Assembly: GCA_913057215.1 (NCBI GenBank)
Contig: CAJXNQ010000002.1
Coordinates: 1 to 64,000 of the forward strand
DNA from: an uncultured Gammaproteobacteria bacterium
Lineage (GTDB): Bacteria; Pseudomonadota; Gammaproteobacteria; Pseudomonadales; Litorivicinaceae
DNA length: 64,000 nt
Reading direction: 5' to 3'
Under the pieces are notes generated by a model that was not told the DNA's origin, did no database searches, and saw nothing but the letters and a program-made list of their open reading frames with translations. Every line of letters begins with the position of its first letter. Position 1 is the first letter of the stretch. Of this stretch, positions 9,328 to 20,143 are shown one piece after another. Position numbers and translations under genes: made by a program.

Positions 9328-10647
9328 ATGGCAACTCCGGGCGCAACAGGTGGTGGATTGACGGAGCTTTGGGCACGTCTTCGATTCGTAGTGATCGCAA
9401 TCGTCGTCTACAGACTCGGCGCTCACATCCCTGTGCCTGGTATTAATCCAGATCGTCTGGCTGATTTGTTCGAGCAGCAGCAGGGCACCATCCTGAGCCT
9501 GTTTAATATGTTCTCAGGTGGTGCACTTGAGCGGATGTCAATTTTAGCACTTGGCATCATGCCCTATATTTCGGCATCGATCGTGATGCAGTTGTTGACC
9601 GCTACTGTTCCGTCCTTGGAAGCACTGAAGAAAGAAGGTGAGGCAGGCCGCCGCAAGATTACACAATACACCCGATATGGGACGGTCTTTTTAGCGACCA
9701 TTCAGTCGATCGGTGTGTCTATGGGTCTCGCCGGTCAGGGCATCGCATTTACGGCTGACTTCCACTTCCATTTTGTTGCGGTCGTGACCTTTGTCTCGGG
9801 ATCAGTCTTTTTGATGTGGCTTGGTGAGCAGGTGACTGAGAAAGGCATCGGAAATGGCATCAGCTTGCTGATCTTTGCGGGTATCGTAGCGGGTCTGCCT
9901 GGCGCAATTGGGCAATCTGCGGAGGCTGCCCGTCAAGGTGATTTGAATATTTTAGGGCTTCTGGCTATTGCCGTGATCGCCGTCGGTGTCGTTGCATTTG
10001 TTGTCTTCATGGAACGTGCTCAGCGTCGTATCACCGTGAATTACGCGCGTCGGCAGCAGGGCAACAAGGTATTTGCGGCACAACAGTCGCATCTTCCGTT
10101 GAAGATCAATATGGCCGGTGTTATCCCGCCGATCTTTGCATCGAGTTTATTGCTGTTTCCGGCCTCGATCGGCCAATGGTTTGGTCAAGGTGAGGGAATG
10201 GATTGGCTGTCTGACGTGAGTCTCGCACTCGGACCAGGCCAGCCGCTGTATTACTTACTGTTCACAGTCGGAATTGTGTTCTTCTGTTACTTCTACACCG
10301 CGCTCGTATTCAATCCGCGCGATGTGGCTGACAACTTAAAGAAGTCAGGTGCATTCATTCCAGGGATCCGTCCAGGAGAGCAGTCGGCAAATTACATTGA
10401 CCAAGTCATGAGTCGATTGACGTTCTGGGGTGCAGCTTACATCGCGGCGGTTTCATTGCTCCCGCAGAGCCTGGTGGTTGGATTTAACGCACCATTTTAT
10501 TTTGGCGGCACGTCGCTTTTGATCGTGGTCGTCGTTGTCATGGATTTTATGTCGCAGGTGCAGTCACACCTGATGAGTCGGCAATATGAATCCTTGATGA
10601 AGAAATCGAATTTGAAAGGGTACGGCGCTGGCGGTTTGCTCCGCTAG
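9328..10647 (+). CDS. secY: Preprotein translocase subunit SecY
   Basis: SecY is the channel subunit of the SecYEG inner-membrane translocon. It is 439 residues with ten hydrophobic segments. Conserved SecY features include [11 protein letters not shown] near the N-terminus, [20 protein letters not shown] (TM2/plug region), the cytosolic C4 region [13 protein letters not shown] and C5 region [13 protein letters not shown] that bind SecA and ribosomes, and the tail ending [13 protein letters not shown]. It is the last large gene of the spc operon, 2 bases after rplO. Confidence 0.97.
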   Translation: MATPGATGGGLTELWARLRFVVIAIVVYRLGAHIPVPGINPDRLADLFEQQQGTILSLFNMFSGGALERMSILALGIMPYISASIVMQLLTATVPSLEALKKEGEAGRRKITQYTRYGTVFLATIQSIGVSMGLAGQGIAFTADFHFHFVAVVTFVSGSVFLMWLGEQVTEKGIGNGISLLIFAGIVAGLPGAIGQSAEAARQGDLNILGLLAIAVIAVGVVAFVVFMERAQRRITVNYARRQQGNKVFAAQQSHLPLKINMAGVIPPIFASSLLLFPASIGQWFGQGEGMDWLSDVSLALGPGQPLYYLLFTVGIVFFCYFYTALVFNPRDVADNLKKSGAFIPGIRPGEQSANYIDQVMSRLTFWGAAYIAAVSLLPQSLVVGFNAPFYFGGTSLLIVVVVVMDFMSQVQSHLMSRQYESLMKKSNLKGYGAGGLLR

Positions 10648-10667
10648 GGTCGAAATTGGAGTCTGAA

Positions 10668-10781
10668 ATGAAAGTACGCGCATCAGTCAAAAAGATTTGC
10701 CGGCACTGCCGCATCATCCGTCGTAACGGTTCGGTTCGAGTGATTTGTTCCGATCCACGGCACAAGCAGCGTCAAGGTTAA
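10668..10781 (+). CDS. rpmJ: 50S ribosomal protein L36 (zinc-binding form)
   Basis: A 37-residue protein, [20 protein letters not shown] then [17 protein letters not shown]. It has the complete zinc-ribbon ligand set C11, C14, C27 and H32, so it is the C+ form of L36 (bL36). A GGAG lies about ten bases before the ATG. It sits directly after secY, its normal place at the end of the spc operon, and a separate alpha-operon promoter follows. Confidence 0.95.
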   Translation: MKVRASVKKICRHCRIIRRNGSVRVICSDPRHKQRQG

Positions 10782-10794
10782 TTGAAGGAAGGGG

Positions 10795-10823
10795 TTGAGA
10801 TTTTCTCTTGAAATCAATAGAAT
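10795..10823 (+). promoter_or_regulatory. Sigma70-type promoter of the alpha operon
   Basis: TTGAGA (10795-10800) and TAGAAT (10818-10823) are separated by 17 bases. The site lies in the only sizeable gap (10782-10883) between rpmJ and rpsM. The predicted transcript would have a leader of roughly 50 bases before the rpsM ATG. Confidence 0.7.
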
Positions 10824-10883
10824 TTCGCGCCTTGTATTTTTCGAGAGTCGGTCAAGCCGGTTCATGAATTTGGAGAGTTAGGA

Positions 10884-11240
10884 ATGGCACGTATTGCCGG
10901 CGTTAACATCCCAGACAACAAACATGCAGTGATTTCACTGCAGTATGTGTATGGGATTGGCCACACCCGCGCGAAAGCGATCTGTCAGGCGGCAGGTATC
11001 GACGAGACCGCGAAAGTCGCATCGTTGTCTGAAGAGCAACTGGAAGCGCTTCGTGGTGAGGTTGGAAAGTTTGATGTCGAGGGTGACCTTCGCCGTGAAG
11101 TGTCCATGAATATCAAGCGCCTGATGGATCTCGGATGTTTCCGCGGAATCCGTCATCGCCGCAGTCTGCCAGTTCGTGGACAGCGTACCAAGACCAATGC
11201 GCGGACCCGTAAAGGCCCACGCAAGCCGATTCGTAAGTAA
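10884..11240 (+). CDS. rpsM: 30S ribosomal protein S13
   Basis: S13 (uS13) forms inter-subunit bridges and contacts P-site tRNA. It is 118 residues. The helix-two-turn-helix region ([19 protein letters not shown]) and the basic tail ([20 protein letters not shown]) are diagnostic. GGAGAGTTAGG precedes the ATG. First gene of the alpha operon. Confidence 0.97.
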   Translation: MARIAGVNIPDNKHAVISLQYVYGIGHTRAKAICQAAGIDETAKVASLSEEQLEALRGEVGKFDVEGDLRREVSMNIKRLMDLGCFRGIRHRRSLPVRGQRTKTNARTRKGPRKPIRK

Positions 11241-11249
11241 GGAACTCTG

Positions 11250-11639
11250 ATGGCGACACAGCGCAGCGCATCACGTAAGAAGGTTAAAAAGCAGGTTGCT
11301 GAAGGGGTCGTGCATATTCACGCGTCATTCAACAACACAATCATCACCATCACCGATCGGCAGGGAAATGCACTGTCATGGGCCACTGCCGGTGGATCCG
11401 GGTTCCGCGGCTCGCGGAAGTCAACACCCTTTGCTGCGCAGGTTGCATCAGAGCGTGCAGCGACTGCAGCTCAAGAATTCGGCCTGAAGTCAGTGGATGT
11501 GATGGTCAAAGGCCCAGGACCTGGTCGTGAGAGCGCAGTGCGAGCACTGAACGCTGTCGGACTGAAAGTAACGAATATTACGGACGTGACACCCATTCCA
11601 CACAATGGATGTCGCCCCCCGAAAAAGCGCCGCGTCTAA
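11250..11639 (+). CDS. rpsK: 30S ribosomal protein S11
   Basis: S11 (uS11) lies on the 30S platform by the mRNA exit. It is 129 residues. [17 protein letters not shown] and the C-terminal [18 protein letters not shown] are the family signatures. Confidence 0.97.
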   Translation: MATQRSASRKKVKKQVAEGVVHIHASFNNTIITITDRQGNALSWATAGGSGFRGSRKSTPFAAQVASERAATAAQEFGLKSVDVMVKGPGPGRESAVRALNAVGLKVTNITDVTPIPHNGCRPPKKRRV

Positions 11640-11654
11640 GGAGTATTAGAGAGC

Positions 11655-12275
11655 ATGGCACGTTATATCGGACCAACTTGTAAACTGGCACGTCGCGAAG
11701 GAACCGATCTGTTCCTGAAAAGTGGCGTGCGGGCAATTGATTCAAAATGTAATTTGGAAACTCGTCCAGGGATGCACGGCGCAGCGCGCGGTCGTTTGTC
11801 TGACTACGGTTTGCAGTTGCGTGAAAAGCAGAAGGTGCGCCGGATGTACGGTGTGCTTGAGAAGCAGTTTCGTAATTACTACAAAGAAGCATCGCGTCTA
11901 AAAGGGTCAACCGGTGAAAACCTACTGAAGCTTTTGGAATGTCGCTTGGATAACGTGGTCTACCGCATGGGCTTTGGCTCGACACGTGCGGAAGCCCGTC
12001 AGATCGTCGGTCATCGCTCCATCATGGTCAATGGACAGGTGTTGAATATCCCGTCGTATCAAGTCAAGCCAGGTGATGTCATCAGCGTGCGCGAAAAGGC
12101 CCGTGGTCAGTTGCGTATCCGTGCAGCATTGGAACTTGCCGGTCAGCGTGCAGACGTGGGTTGGATTGATGTGGATTCCACCAAGATGGAAGGCACATTT
12201 AAGACACAACCTGAGCGTGCTGATTTGTCGCAAGACATCAATGAAAACTTGATTGTCGAGCTGTACTCGAAGTAA
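11655..12275 (+). CDS. rpsD: 30S ribosomal protein S4
   Basis: S4 (uS4) is a primary 16S assembly protein and, in E. coli, the translational repressor of the alpha operon. It is 206 residues, beginning [19 protein letters not shown], with the S4 RNA-binding domain at about residues 95-160 ([39 protein letters not shown]). Of the four cysteines that bind zinc in some bacterial S4 proteins, the N-terminal region has only two (about C9 and C32), so this is a zinc-independent form. Confidence 0.96.
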   Translation: MARYIGPTCKLARREGTDLFLKSGVRAIDSKCNLETRPGMHGAARGRLSDYGLQLREKQKVRRMYGVLEKQFRNYYKEASRLKGSTGENLLKLLECRLDNVVYRMGFGSTRAEARQIVGHRSIMVNGQVLNIPSYQVKPGDVISVREKARGQLRIRAALELAGQRADVGWIDVDSTKMEGTFKTQPERADLSQDINENLIVELYSK

Positions 12276-12296
12276 ACCCTGTTTTTAGGAGACGAT

Positions 12297-13289
12297 ATGT
12301 CGTCATCAATGGAACTCTTGACTCCACGTCAGATCCAAGTCCAGGAGGTTTCTCCAGGACGCTCAAAAATTATTCTTGAGCCGCTCGAGCGTGGTTACGG
12401 ACACACTCTGGGCAATGCATTGCGTCGTATTCTGCTGTCGTCGATGCCTGGTTGCGCCATTATCGAAGCGAAGATCGATGGTGTGGCGCATGAGTATTCA
12501 GAAATTGAAGGTGTCAAAGAAGACGTCATCGAGATTCTATTGAATCTGAAGAACGTGGCGGTTGCTCTCGAAGGACGCGATGGCGTTGCAACGATCCGTT
12601 TGAATCACTCGGGTGAAGGTGTTGTCAAGGCCGGTGATTTTGAACTGCCTCAGGACGTTGAGATCGCAAACCCAGAGCAATACATCGCGACCGTGTCTGA
12701 ACGTGGTGCGTTGAATATCGAAGCGATCGTTGCACGTGGCATTGGGTATGAACCAGCCAGTGAGCGGGAAGAAGACGAAGAAACGCGGACGATTGGTGCG
12801 TTGCGTTTGGATGCAACGTTTAGCCCTGTACGTCGTGTGTCGTACGTCGTTGAAAGTGCGCGTGTTGAGCAACGGACCGATCTCGATAAGCTCGTGATTG
12901 ATCTTGAGACCGATGGGACGCTTGATGCGGAAGAAGCCATTCGTCGCGCGGCCACACTGATGCAACAGCAGCTATCGGTGTTTGTTGAGTTCGAAGGCCC
13001 ACAGGTTTCCGAAAGCGAGCAGCAGAAAGATGAGATCGATCCAATTTTGTTACGTCCTGTCGATGACCTTGAGTTGACTGTACGCTCAGCAAATTGTTTG
13101 AAGGCTGAAAATATTTATTACATCGGTGACCTGGTTCAGCGCTCAGAAGTTGAACTTTTGAAAACGCCGAATCTTGGCAAAAAGTCTCTGACAGAAATCA
13201 AAGACGTATTGGCGTCACGTGGTTTGTCATTGGGCTCGCGCCTGGAAAATTGGCCACCAGCAGGTTTTGCGCGCGAAGAAAGCGCATAA
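12297..13289 (+). CDS. rpoA: RNA polymerase subunit alpha
   Basis: The alpha subunit nucleates RNA polymerase assembly and contacts UP elements and activators. It is 330 residues (E. coli 329). The N-terminal dimerisation domain has [20 protein letters not shown] and [10 protein letters not shown] linker (about 235-250) leads to the C-terminal domain with [18 protein letters not shown] and [13 protein letters not shown], which includes the DNA- and activator-contact helices. A GGAGACGAT site precedes the ATG. Confidence 0.97.
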   Translation: MSSSMELLTPRQIQVQEVSPGRSKIILEPLERGYGHTLGNALRRILLSSMPGCAIIEAKIDGVAHEYSEIEGVKEDVIEILLNLKNVAVALEGRDGVATIRLNHSGEGVVKAGDFELPQDVEIANPEQYIATVSERGALNIEAIVARGIGYEPASEREEDEETRTIGALRLDATFSPVRRVSYVVESARVEQRTDLDKLVIDLETDGTLDAEEAIRRAATLMQQQLSVFVEFEGPQVSESEQQKDEIDPILLRPVDDLELTVRSANCLKAENIYYIGDLVQRSEVELLKTPNLGKKSLTEIKDVLASRGLSLGSRLENWPPAGFAREESA

Positions 13290-13338
13290 GTTAATCGAAC
13301 CCGTCGAGAGACGGCGATATCACGAGCGAGAATAGACC

Positions 13339-13722
13339 ATGCGTCATTTAAAAAGTGGAAGAAAACTGAATCGCAACAGCAGCCATCGGAAGGCGATGTT
13401 TACCAATATGGCGGCATCCTTGATCGAGCATGAGGTGATTAAAACAACCCTGCCGAAAGCCAAGGAATTACGTCGAGTTGCTGAGCCATTGATTACGCTT
13501 GCGAAAACGGATTCAGTTGCGAATCGTCGCCTTGCATTTAGCCGACTTCGGAATGACGCAGCGGTTGGCAAACTCTTCGCCGAACTGGGACCGCGCTATG
13601 AAACACGGCCAGGTGGTTATCTCAGAATCTTGAAATACGGATTCAGAGCGGGTGACAAAGCACCGATGGCAATTGTCGAATTGGTCGATCGTCCTGAGCA
13701 AGTGGCCGTCGACGCCGAGTAA
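13339..13722 (+). CDS. rplQ: 50S ribosomal protein L17
   Basis: L17 (bL17) is at the tunnel exit. It is 127 residues, starts [20 protein letters not shown], and has the conserved [10 protein letters not shown] block. Last gene of the alpha operon, followed by two terminator hairpins and convergent uvrA. Confidence 0.97.
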   Translation: MRHLKSGRKLNRNSSHRKAMFTNMAASLIEHEVIKTTLPKAKELRRVAEPLITLAKTDSVANRRLAFSRLRNDAAVGKLFAELGPRYETRPGGYLRILKYGFRAGDKAPMAIVELVDRPEQVAVDAE

Positions 13723-13741
13723 TTCATGTGAGTACCCCTAT

Positions 13742-13792
13742 AACCCGGCTAGACGCCGGGTTCTTTTTGAAAGGCGCGTTAAGCGCCTTTTT
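13742..13792. terminator. Tandem hairpin terminators between rplQ and uvrA
   Basis: The first hairpin, AACCCGGC/GCCGGGTT (13742-13762), is followed by TTCTTTTT and ends the alpha operon. The second, AAGGCGC/GCGCCTT (13771-13789), is followed by TTT on the plus strand, is preceded by TTTTTG on that strand (A-rich on the minus strand), and overlaps the uvrA stop codon (13779-13781). Each can act in one or both directions, insulating the highly expressed ribosomal operon from uvrA. Confidence 0.85.
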
Positions 13793-16613
13793 GACGTTTG
13801 AGGATGGGCTTTAAAAATCGTCCCGTGTGTGAAATCGGGTTGTCTGCAACCTCTTCAGGTGTGCCTTCAGCGATGATGTCACCGCCGCCTGCACCACCCT
13901 CAGGTCCAAGGTCAATGATCCAATCTGCGGTCTTAATGACATCTAAATTATGCTCAATGACCACCACCGTATTGCCATGGTCACGGAGCCGATGCAGCAC
14001 CGTGAGAAGCTGTTGAATATCTTCGAAGTGCAGTCCGGTGGTTGGTTCATCCAGAATATACAGTGTTTGACCTGTGTCGCGCTTGGATAGCTCCCGGGCC
14101 AATTTGACACGTTGTGCCTCACCACCGGACAGGGTGGTCGCCGATTGTCCAAGTTTTAGATACGACAAGCCAACATCGACCAGAGTTTGAAGCTTACGAG
14201 CAAGCGTCGGGATGGCATCAAAAAATGCACGTGCCTCCTCAATGGTCATTTCCAGCACATCGTGGATCGACTTGCCTTTGTACAAAATATCCAACGTCTC
14301 GCGGTTGTAGCGGAGGCCTTTACAGGTATCACAGGGTACGTAGATGTCGGGTAAGAAATGCATTTCGACCTTAATCAGGCCGTCGCCTTGGCAGGTCTCG
14401 CACCGACCGCCTTTGACATTGAAGGAAAACCGGCCCGGACTGTAACCACGCGACCGTGCTTCTTGTGTCTCGGCGAAGATTTCACGAATAGGAGTGAAGA
14501 GCCCCGTATAGGTGGCTGGATTTGAGCGCGGCGTGCGTCCGATCGGACTTTGGTCAATATCAACGACCTTATCCAGCGCATGAATACCGTGACAGGCTTC
14601 GAATGGGGCTGCCTTGAGGGTGGTCGCCTTATTAAGAACTTTGGCTGTATGCGGATAGAGCGTGCGATTGATCAGCGTCGATTTCCCAGACCCTGACACT
14701 CCGGTGACACAGGTTAATATGCCAAGTGGCAGATTGAGATCCACATTGTTGAGATTGTTGCCAGTACATCCCGTGATTGAGAGGACGGCATCAGTGCGTG
14801 GCGTGCGAGTTGCAGGCACCGCGATCGCCTTTTGGCCTGAAAGATATTGCCCAGTCACCGATTTGGCGTCTGCCATCACATGCTGAGGTGTGCCATGAGA
14901 TACGATTTGACCACCATGCACACCGGCGCCAGGTCCAATGTCGACCAAGTGATCGGCACTTCGCATGGCGTCCTCATCATGCTCAACAACAATGACTGTG
15001 TTGCCCAGGTCACGCAAATGGAACAATGTGTTGAGGAGCCGCTCATTGTCACGCTGATGCAAGCCAATCGAGGGCTCATCGAGGATATACATGACACCCA
15101 CCAAGCCAGCACCGATTTGGCTGGCCAGACGAATCCGCTGTGCTTCTCCACCTGAGAGTGTCTCTGCGCTTCGATCCAGTGAGAGATAATCCAGTCCAAC
15201 GTTCACAAGGAATCCGAGGCGTGCTTGGATCTCTTTTAAGATTTTATCGGCAATTTCTTGGCGTCGACCGGGGAGATTAAGATCGTCAAAGAATGCATGA
15301 CAATCCCCAATCGGCAGTTTTACAAGCTCTGGAAGCCTGGTTTCACCAATAAAGACATGGCGTGCTGCTTGATTCAGACGCGACCCCTGGCACTCAGGAC
15401 AGGGTGCGTGTGTCATCATTTTCCCTAATTCATCGCGTTGGGTTTGAGAATCCGTTTCCCGGTAGCGTCGTTCGAGATTACGGATCACGCCCTCAAACGT
15501 ATGGCGCTTGTTCACCTGTCGTCCACGATCTGACACATAACTGAAATCAATCGCCTCGTCGCCTGAACCATAGAGAACGGCGTGACGTTGTGCCTCCGAT
15601 AAGTCTTGCCATTCAGTGTCGAGCTCAAAGCCATAGTGCGCGGCCACACATTTCAAGAGATGGAAATAATACAGACTGCGACGATCCCATCCTTTGATCG
15701 CACCTGAGGCGAGCGACAGCTCGGGATCGACGATCAGACGATCTGGGTCGAAATATTGATGCACTCCCAACCCATCACAGGTCTGACAGGCACCAAATGG
15801 ACTGTTGAATGAAAACAAACGTGGCTCGAGTGACGGAATTGAATAACCGCACTGCGAGCAGGCAAATTTGGATGAAAACATCATCGGAGCAAATGCATCA
15901 TCCATCGACTGCACCATCACCTGACCATCCGACAGATTCAGGGCTGTTTCGATCGATTCTGCGAGTCGTAACCGCTGTCCGTCATCGACTTTTAAGCGAT
16001 CAACGACGGCATCAATCGAATGCTTTTTCTTTTTATCCAGTGATGGCACTTCGTCAAGATCGACTACCAACCCATCGACTCGGACCCGAATAAATCCCTG
16101 GGCTTTGAGATCTTGGAAAATATGCAGATGCTCACCTTTCCGATCTGAAATCATCGGTGCCAAGATCAAGATCTTGGATCCCTCTGGGAGCCCGAGGATT
16201 TGATCGACCATCTGACTCACAGTCTGCGCTTCAAGACTCTGATTGTGATCTGGACACCTCGGCTCACCGGCACGTGCATACAATAAGCGCAGGTAGTCAT
16301 AGATTTCTGTAATGGTGCCGACCGTTGAGCGCGGATTATGGCTGGTTGATTTTTGTTCGATTGAGATTGCAGGCGATAACCCTTCGATGTGGTCTACATC
16401 GGGCTTCTCCATCATCGATAAAAACTGCCGTGCGTAGGCAGAGAGTGATTCGACGTAGCGTCGTTGTCCTTCCGCATACAAGGTGTCAAATGCCAAAGAC
16501 GACTTACCAGAGCCCGATAGCCCCGTAATCACAATCAGTTGGTCGCGTGGTAAATCAAGATTGATGTTTTTAAGGTTGTGGGTTCGAGCCCCACGAATCT
16601 GTATGGTATCCAC
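13779..16613 (-). CDS. uvrA: Excinuclease ABC subunit A
   Basis: UvrA is the damage-recognition ATPase of nucleotide excision repair and loads UvrB. The protein is 944 residues (E. coli 940). It has two ABC modules: N-terminal Walker [20 protein letters not shown] and C-terminal [11 protein letters not shown], with matching LSGGEAQRI and LSGGEAQRV signatures and Walker B segments [11 protein letters not shown] and [11 protein letters not shown]. Cysteine pairs for the zinc modules are present ([15 protein letters not shown] with CDTCKG). Translation starts at GTG 16613. It is divergent from ssb, as in E. coli, with a weak LexA-like site between them. Confidence 0.97.
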   Translation of the reverse strand: MDTIQIRGARTHNLKNINLDLPRDQLIVITGLSGSGKSSLAFDTLYAEGQRRYVESLSAYARQFLSMMEKPDVDHIEGLSPAISIEQKSTSHNPRSTVGTITEIYDYLRLLYARAGEPRCPDHNQSLEAQTVSQMVDQILGLPEGSKILILAPMISDRKGEHLHIFQDLKAQGFIRVRVDGLVVDLDEVPSLDKKKKHSIDAVVDRLKVDDGQRLRLAESIETALNLSDGQVMVQSMDDAFAPMMFSSKFACSQCGYSIPSLEPRLFSFNSPFGACQTCDGLGVHQYFDPDRLIVDPELSLASGAIKGWDRRSLYYFHLLKCVAAHYGFELDTEWQDLSEAQRHAVLYGSGDEAIDFSYVSDRGRQVNKRHTFEGVIRNLERRYRETDSQTQRDELGKMMTHAPCPECQGSRLNQAARHVFIGETRLPELVKLPIGDCHAFFDDLNLPGRRQEIADKILKEIQARLGFLVNVGLDYLSLDRSAETLSGGEAQRIRLASQIGAGLVGVMYILDEPSIGLHQRDNERLLNTLFHLRDLGNTVIVVEHDEDAMRSADHLVDIGPGAGVHGGQIVSHGTPQHVMADAKSVTGQYLSGQKAIAVPATRTPRTDAVLSITGCTGNNLNNVDLNLPLGILTCVTGVSGSGKSTLINRTLYPHTAKVLNKATTLKAAPFEACHGIHALDKVVDIDQSPIGRTPRSNPATYTGLFTPIREIFAETQEARSRGYSPGRFSFNVKGGRCETCQGDGLIKVEMHFLPDIYVPCDTCKGLRYNRETLDILYKGKSIHDVLEMTIEEARAFFDAIPTLARKLQTLVDVGLSYLKLGQSATTLSGGEAQRVKLARELSKRDTGQTLYILDEPTTGLHFEDIQQLLTVLHRLRDHGNTVVVIEHNLDVIKTADWIIDLGPEGGAGGGDIIAEGTPEEVADNPISHTGRFLKPILKRQKGA

Positions 16614-16631
16614 AGCGCATCCGGTCAGTGT

Positions 16632-16647
16632 CTGGCAAAAGTACCAG
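16632..16647. promoter_or_regulatory. Possible LexA (SOS) box between uvrA and ssb
   Basis: CTGGCAAAAGTACCAG fits the CTG-N10-CAG skeleton of gammaproteobacterial LexA boxes, but its centre is far from the alternating TATATATA consensus. It is 19 bases upstream of the uvrA start. uvrA and ssb are LexA-regulated in E. coli, which makes the position sensible. The match itself is weak. The rest of the 175-base divergent gap (16614-16788) has no clear promoter pair. Confidence 0.3.
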
Positions 16648-16788
16648 TGTACAGTTGGATTGGGTCGTAATGCATGGATTCAATCGGATTCATTTGCATG
16701 TGCCGACAGGTTTGTCGGTTGTCGCTGACAGACAGATCCTCGTGCTACATTACAGTCTGACAACTGACACAACACACAGGGAACAGGC

Positions 16789-17250
16789 ATGGCGCGCTCG
16801 GTCAACAAAGTGACATTGATAGGTAACCTCGGAAACGACCCAGACATGAAGGCATTGCCGTCAGGCAGTCAGGTGGCAAACCTGAGTCTGGCAACGACAG
16901 ACAGCTGGCGGGATAAGAATTCAGGTGAAATGCAAGAACGCACGGAATGGCATCGTGTGGTCTTTTTTGATCGCTTAGCGGAAATTTGTGGCCAGTATTT
17001 AAAGAAGGGCTCGCGGGTGTATGTTGAGGGAAATTTGCGAACACGCTCTTGGGAGCAGGATGGCCAAAAGCGCTACACCACTGAGATCGTTGGTCGCGAA
17101 ATGATGATGTTGGATGGTCGCGGCGAGGGAGCTGAAATGTCTGCACCGCCCGTGCGTCGTGAGGCGCCTCCAAGTCAGCCTCAGCCAGCTGCTCAGCCGG
17201 TCAGTCAGCCGATGCCCGACCCAAATATTGATGACGAAATCCCGTTCTAA
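16789..17250 (+). CDS. ssb: Single-stranded DNA-binding protein
   Basis: SSB coats single-stranded DNA in replication, repair and recombination. The protein is 153 residues: an OB fold ([19 protein letters not shown] through about 110), then a flexible proline/glutamine-rich linker ([15 protein letters not shown]), then the acidic tip DDEIPF that recruits partner proteins. It is divergent from uvrA. The following RmlD-like gene starts inside or just after its 3' end. Confidence 0.97.
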   Translation: MARSVNKVTLIGNLGNDPDMKALPSGSQVANLSLATTDSWRDKNSGEMQERTEWHRVVFFDRLAEICGQYLKKGSRVYVEGNLRTRSWEQDGQKRYTTEIVGREMMMLDGRGEGAEMSAPPVRREAPPSQPQPAAQPVSQPMPDPNIDDEIPF

Positions 17251-18196
17251 CACGGTGAATTTTGAGGACGAATCGGACAGCCGATTTCCCCGCGCCCGCG
17301 TCTTGGTTGTTGGTGAGCATACAAGTTTAGCCAAGGCCTTTTTGCAGATGCACTCCAGCGGTGGGCAACAGCGCGTGACCTTGTCTGAGTCAGTGAATCT
17401 TGCAGACGACCGCGACATCTTCGAATCCATCCGCATGCGACGTCCAGATTACGTGGTCAATTGTTTGGTTGAATCCGGAGTCGATCGTGCTGAGACGGAT
17501 CCATCAGATTGTCGATTGATAAATCACGATCTACCGGTCAGTCTGGCAATCGCCTGCCGTGAATTCGGGGCCACTCTCATTCAGTTGTCGACGGACTATA
17601 TTTTCGACGGACAAAAAGACATCGCGTACTTCGAAGACGATGCGCCAAATCCTCTGAATTTATATGGGCAAACTCGGCTCGAGGCTGAGCGTGATCTCGC
17701 CAACGTGCTCGACTCGCATGTGATTTTAAGAATTTCGCATCTGTTTGCGCCCGGCCCGGAGAGTTTTGTCGCCAACGTGTTGGCACGCGCGCGCATCGAG
17801 TCTGAGCTCCCATTGGTCCAGGATGAACGCGGCTGCCCCACATCGATCTTTGATATGGCACGTGTCATGTCGGCTGTCATTGATCAACTCCACGCCGGGG
17901 CTGGGAGTTATGGGACCTTCCATGTGGGGTGTCAGGGTGATGCATCCTGGTATGAACTCGGTGAGTGCATCATCGCCCAGGCTCGTCAGTTTGAAGACTT
18001 GGCAGTTGAGGAACTGGTTGGGATTTCAGGAGACTCGATTCAAGGACGTGCAGAACGCCCCAAGCGATTGATTTTGTCCACACGGAAGCTCTTGTATACC
18101 TTTGGGATTAAGCCGCGGCCCTGGCGGCAAGAGTTGGCTGATACCGTTGAAAAGCATTATGCCGCGGAGGGTGTGCAGCATGCAGAAGCTTCATAA
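17231..18196 (+). CDS. RmlD-like NAD(P)-binding sugar-nucleotide reductase homologue, atypical
   Basis: About 321 residues of the extended short-chain dehydrogenase (RmlD/RfbD, dTDP-4-dehydrorhamnose reductase) fold. The diagnostic block STDYIFDG ... [21 protein letters not shown] lies at about residues 118-155. Two features are off: the N-terminal nucleotide loop reads [12 protein letters not shown] rather than GxxGxxG, and the catalytic YxxxK is YGQTR, with arginine for lysine. There is no rhamnose cluster nearby. It may be a non-canonical reductase or a regulatory homologue (compare eukaryotic MAT2-beta). The ATG at 17231 overlaps ssb by 20 bases; GTG 17255 is an alternative start, and neither has a good ribosome site. 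Likely read through from ssb. Confidence 0.6.
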   Translation: MTKSRSNTVNFEDESDSRFPRARVLVVGEHTSLAKAFLQMHSSGGQQRVTLSESVNLADDRDIFESIRMRRPDYVVNCLVESGVDRAETDPSDCRLINHDLPVSLAIACREFGATLIQLSTDYIFDGQKDIAYFEDDAPNPLNLYGQTRLEAERDLANVLDSHVILRISHLFAPGPESFVANVLARARIESELPLVQDERGCPTSIFDMARVMSAVIDQLHAGAGSYGTFHVGCQGDASWYELGECIIAQARQFEDLAVEELVGISGDSIQGRAERPKRLILSTRKLLYTFGIKPRPWRQELADTVEKHYAAEGVQHAEAS

Positions 18197-18356
18197 AACA
18201 TCGATTGTCAGACAGCGGATGCTTCGGATGAAAAAGCGCAAACGCATCTTAAGACGTCAGCAAAGCCTTAGGGAGATGGTGCTGCTTGCGAAGCAGCAGA
18301 CAGACGCATGGGATCGGTTGCAAGATACGAAGGAACCATCTGCTGAAACTGAGTGA
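18180..18356 (+). CDS. Small very basic hypothetical protein, doubtful
   Basis: A 58-residue ORF ([20 protein letters not shown]...) overlaps the end of the RmlD-like gene by 17 bases and runs 89 bases antisense into the 3' end of the GST-like gene. The N-terminal half is dense in K and R ([16 protein letters not shown]); the C-terminal half is acidic to neutral. No domain is recognised. A GGAGG-type site (GCGGAGGGTG) lies before the ATG. It could be a real small nucleic-acid-binding protein or chance; an internal inverted repeat at 18280-18297 (TGCTGCTT/AAGCAGCA) also falls here. Confidence 0.3.
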   Translation: MQKLHKTSIVRQRMLRMKKRKRILRRQQSLREMVLLAKQQTDAWDRLQDTKEPSAETE

Positions 18357-18900
18357 GCCACAGCGCGAGCTCAGTATAGCGAGTGCGCCATTCACCCGAG
18401 AACCGAAAATCAAGGTATCCAAGGGCGGCAGCCCAGGTGATCTGATCCAGCGTCGGAGTTTGCTCGATTGACTGGCGATTCGTGGTTGCCCAATCGAGTG
18501 CGCCGAGTACCTTCTGGTTAAGTCGATTGAGCCATGCGGTGTTGACCTGAGATTCATCGCGAAATCGTCGTTCATAGACCATCAGGAGCGCCGCTTCGAT
18601 ACAGCCATCGGCGATGGCAGCCCCCGTGAGAATATCGATACGCCGGCTGTTTGGTAACATGTCACTTCGCCCAGAGCGTTCAATCAGATACTCACAGATC
18701 ACCCGAGAGTCGGCAATGAGTTGCCCGGACTCGGTTTCGAGCACCGGAATTTTATTCAGTGGATTTGGATTGGAAGCCGCACTGTCCGGGTCATTGGTGT
18801 CCAGAGGAGACACCGTCAACTGATCGGCAAGTCCGCAGATTGAAGCGGTCATCTTGACCTTGCGCCCAAAGGGCGAGGGGATGGATGAGTAGAGTTTCAT
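18268..18900 (-). CDS. Glutathione S-transferase family protein
   Basis: 210 residues. The N-terminal thioredoxin-like domain begins [17 protein letters not shown], with a serine-rich active-site region, and contains [26 protein letters not shown], the glutathione-binding cis-proline and ES/DS motif of bacterial GSTs (about residues 47-72). An all-helical C-terminal domain follows. Substrate is unknown. Its ATG overlaps the fabB stop by 4 bases, so it is the third gene of a fabA-fabB-gst operon. The C-terminus overlaps the doubtful small ORF on the other strand. Confidence 0.85.
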   Translation of the reverse strand: MKLYSSIPSPFGRKVKMTASICGLADQLTVSPLDTNDPDSAASNPNPLNKIPVLETESGQLIADSRVICEYLIERSGRSDMLPNSRRIDILTGAAIADGCIEAALLMVYERRFRDESQVNTAWLNRLNQKVLGALDWATTNRQSIEQTPTLDQITWAAALGYLDFRFSGEWRTRYTELALWLTQFQQMVPSYLATDPMRLSAASQAAPSP

Positions 18901-20111
18901 CCGTCAAGCTTTTGGAAGGTCATACAGGCATTGGTTCCACCAAAGCCAAATGAGTTGGACAAGATGGTCCGGATCGGCCCCTGTTTGAGTTCACGGGCGA
19001 TCGGCATACCTTCTGCCTCGGGATCCAGGGTCTCGATATTGGCTGAGGCTGCAATGAAGTCGTGCTGCATCATCAGGATCGAGTAAATCGCCTCCTGCAC
19101 GCCTGCTGCACCCAGGGAGTGACCTGACAATGATTTGGTGGAACCAATGACCGGTGGGTGCTCCCCAAAGACCGATCGGATGGCGTTGAGCTCAACAATG
19201 TCGCCAGCGGGCGTTGAGGTACCGTGTGCATTGATGTAATCGATCGGCCCATCGACACCTTCAATGGCCAATTGCATGCAGCGAACTGCACCTTCGCCGG
19301 AGGGTGCCACCATGTCAGCGCCATCACTGGTGGCGCCATACCCGACAATTTCACAATATATGTTCGCACCACGTGCTTTGGCGCGCTCATAGTCCTCTAA
19401 GACCAGTGCGCCGCCACCGCCTGCAATCACAAAGCCGTCGCGGTTGGCATCGTAGGCACGCGAGGCTTGTTGTGGTGTGTTGTTGTATTTCGAAGATAGT
19501 GCGCCCATGGCGTCGAAGAGGCATGACAAGGTCCAGTCTTCTTCTTCGCCACCCCCGGCAAACACAATATCTTGTTTACCGAGTTGGATCTGCTCGACGG
19601 CATTGCCAATACAGTGCAGGCTCGTCGAACACGCGGAGGTCATCGAGTAATTGATGCCTTTGATTTGAAAGGCAGTGGCTAGATTCGCAGACACGGTGGA
19701 GCCCATGGTCTGAGTGACGCGATATGGGCCGACGCGTTTGACCCCACGCTCGCGCAAAATATCTGCAGCCTCAACCTGACTGGCCGAGGATGCACCACCT
19801 GACCCCATCACGAGACCTGTTTTCGGATGACTGACTTCAGCCTCTGTGAGGCCAGCATCTTCGATTGCTTGACGTAAGGACAGGTAGGCATAGGCGGCGG
19901 CATCGCCCATAAAACGAAGCAATTTACGATCGATCTGCTCTGATAGATCCAGTGCAATGGATCCCGACACCTGGCTTCGCATCCCAAGCTCAGCGTAGGT
20001 TGGATTGGCTGTGATTCCGGATGTCCCTGTGCGGAGGCTGTGTGTGACCGCCTCAGCATCCAATCCAAGACACGAGGTGATTCCGAGACCTGTGACAACA
20101 ACCCTACGCAT
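18897..20111 (-). CDS. fabB: 3-oxoacyl-ACP synthase I
   Basis: FabB elongates acyl-ACPs and, with FabA, makes unsaturated fatty acids. The protein is 404 residues (E. coli 406). The thiolase-fold active-site triad is visible: Cys in [14 protein letters not shown], His in [11 protein letters not shown] and His in [14 protein letters not shown]. It starts [16 protein letters not shown]. It sits 32 bases downstream of fabA, the classic fabA-fabB pair. Confidence 0.96.
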   Translation of the reverse strand: MRRVVVTGLGITSCLGLDAEAVTHSLRTGTSGITANPTYAELGMRSQVSGSIALDLSEQIDRKLLRFMGDAAAYAYLSLRQAIEDAGLTEAEVSHPKTGLVMGSGGASSASQVEAADILRERGVKRVGPYRVTQTMGSTVSANLATAFQIKGINYSMTSACSTSLHCIGNAVEQIQLGKQDIVFAGGGEEEDWTLSCLFDAMGALSSKYNNTPQQASRAYDANRDGFVIAGGGGALVLEDYERAKARGANIYCEIVGYGATSDGADMVAPSGEGAVRCMQLAIEGVDGPIDYINAHGTSTPAGDIVELNAIRSVFGEHPPVIGSTKSLSGHSLGAAGVQEAIYSILMMQHDFIAASANIETLDPEAEGMPIARELKQGPIRTILSNSFGFGGTNACMTFQKLDG

Positions 20112-20143
20112 ACCGACTCCTTTCTTGTCGTGCGGTGTTTGAA

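Noticed and set aside
10808-10837. TTGAAA with TTGTAT as the alpha operon promoter
   Set aside because: The 18-base spacing and poor -10 are inferior to TTGAGA-17-TAGAAT a few bases upstream.
16628-16813. Short ORFs in the uvrA-ssb gap
   Set aside because: No ribosome site or motif; they overlap the divergent promoter region.
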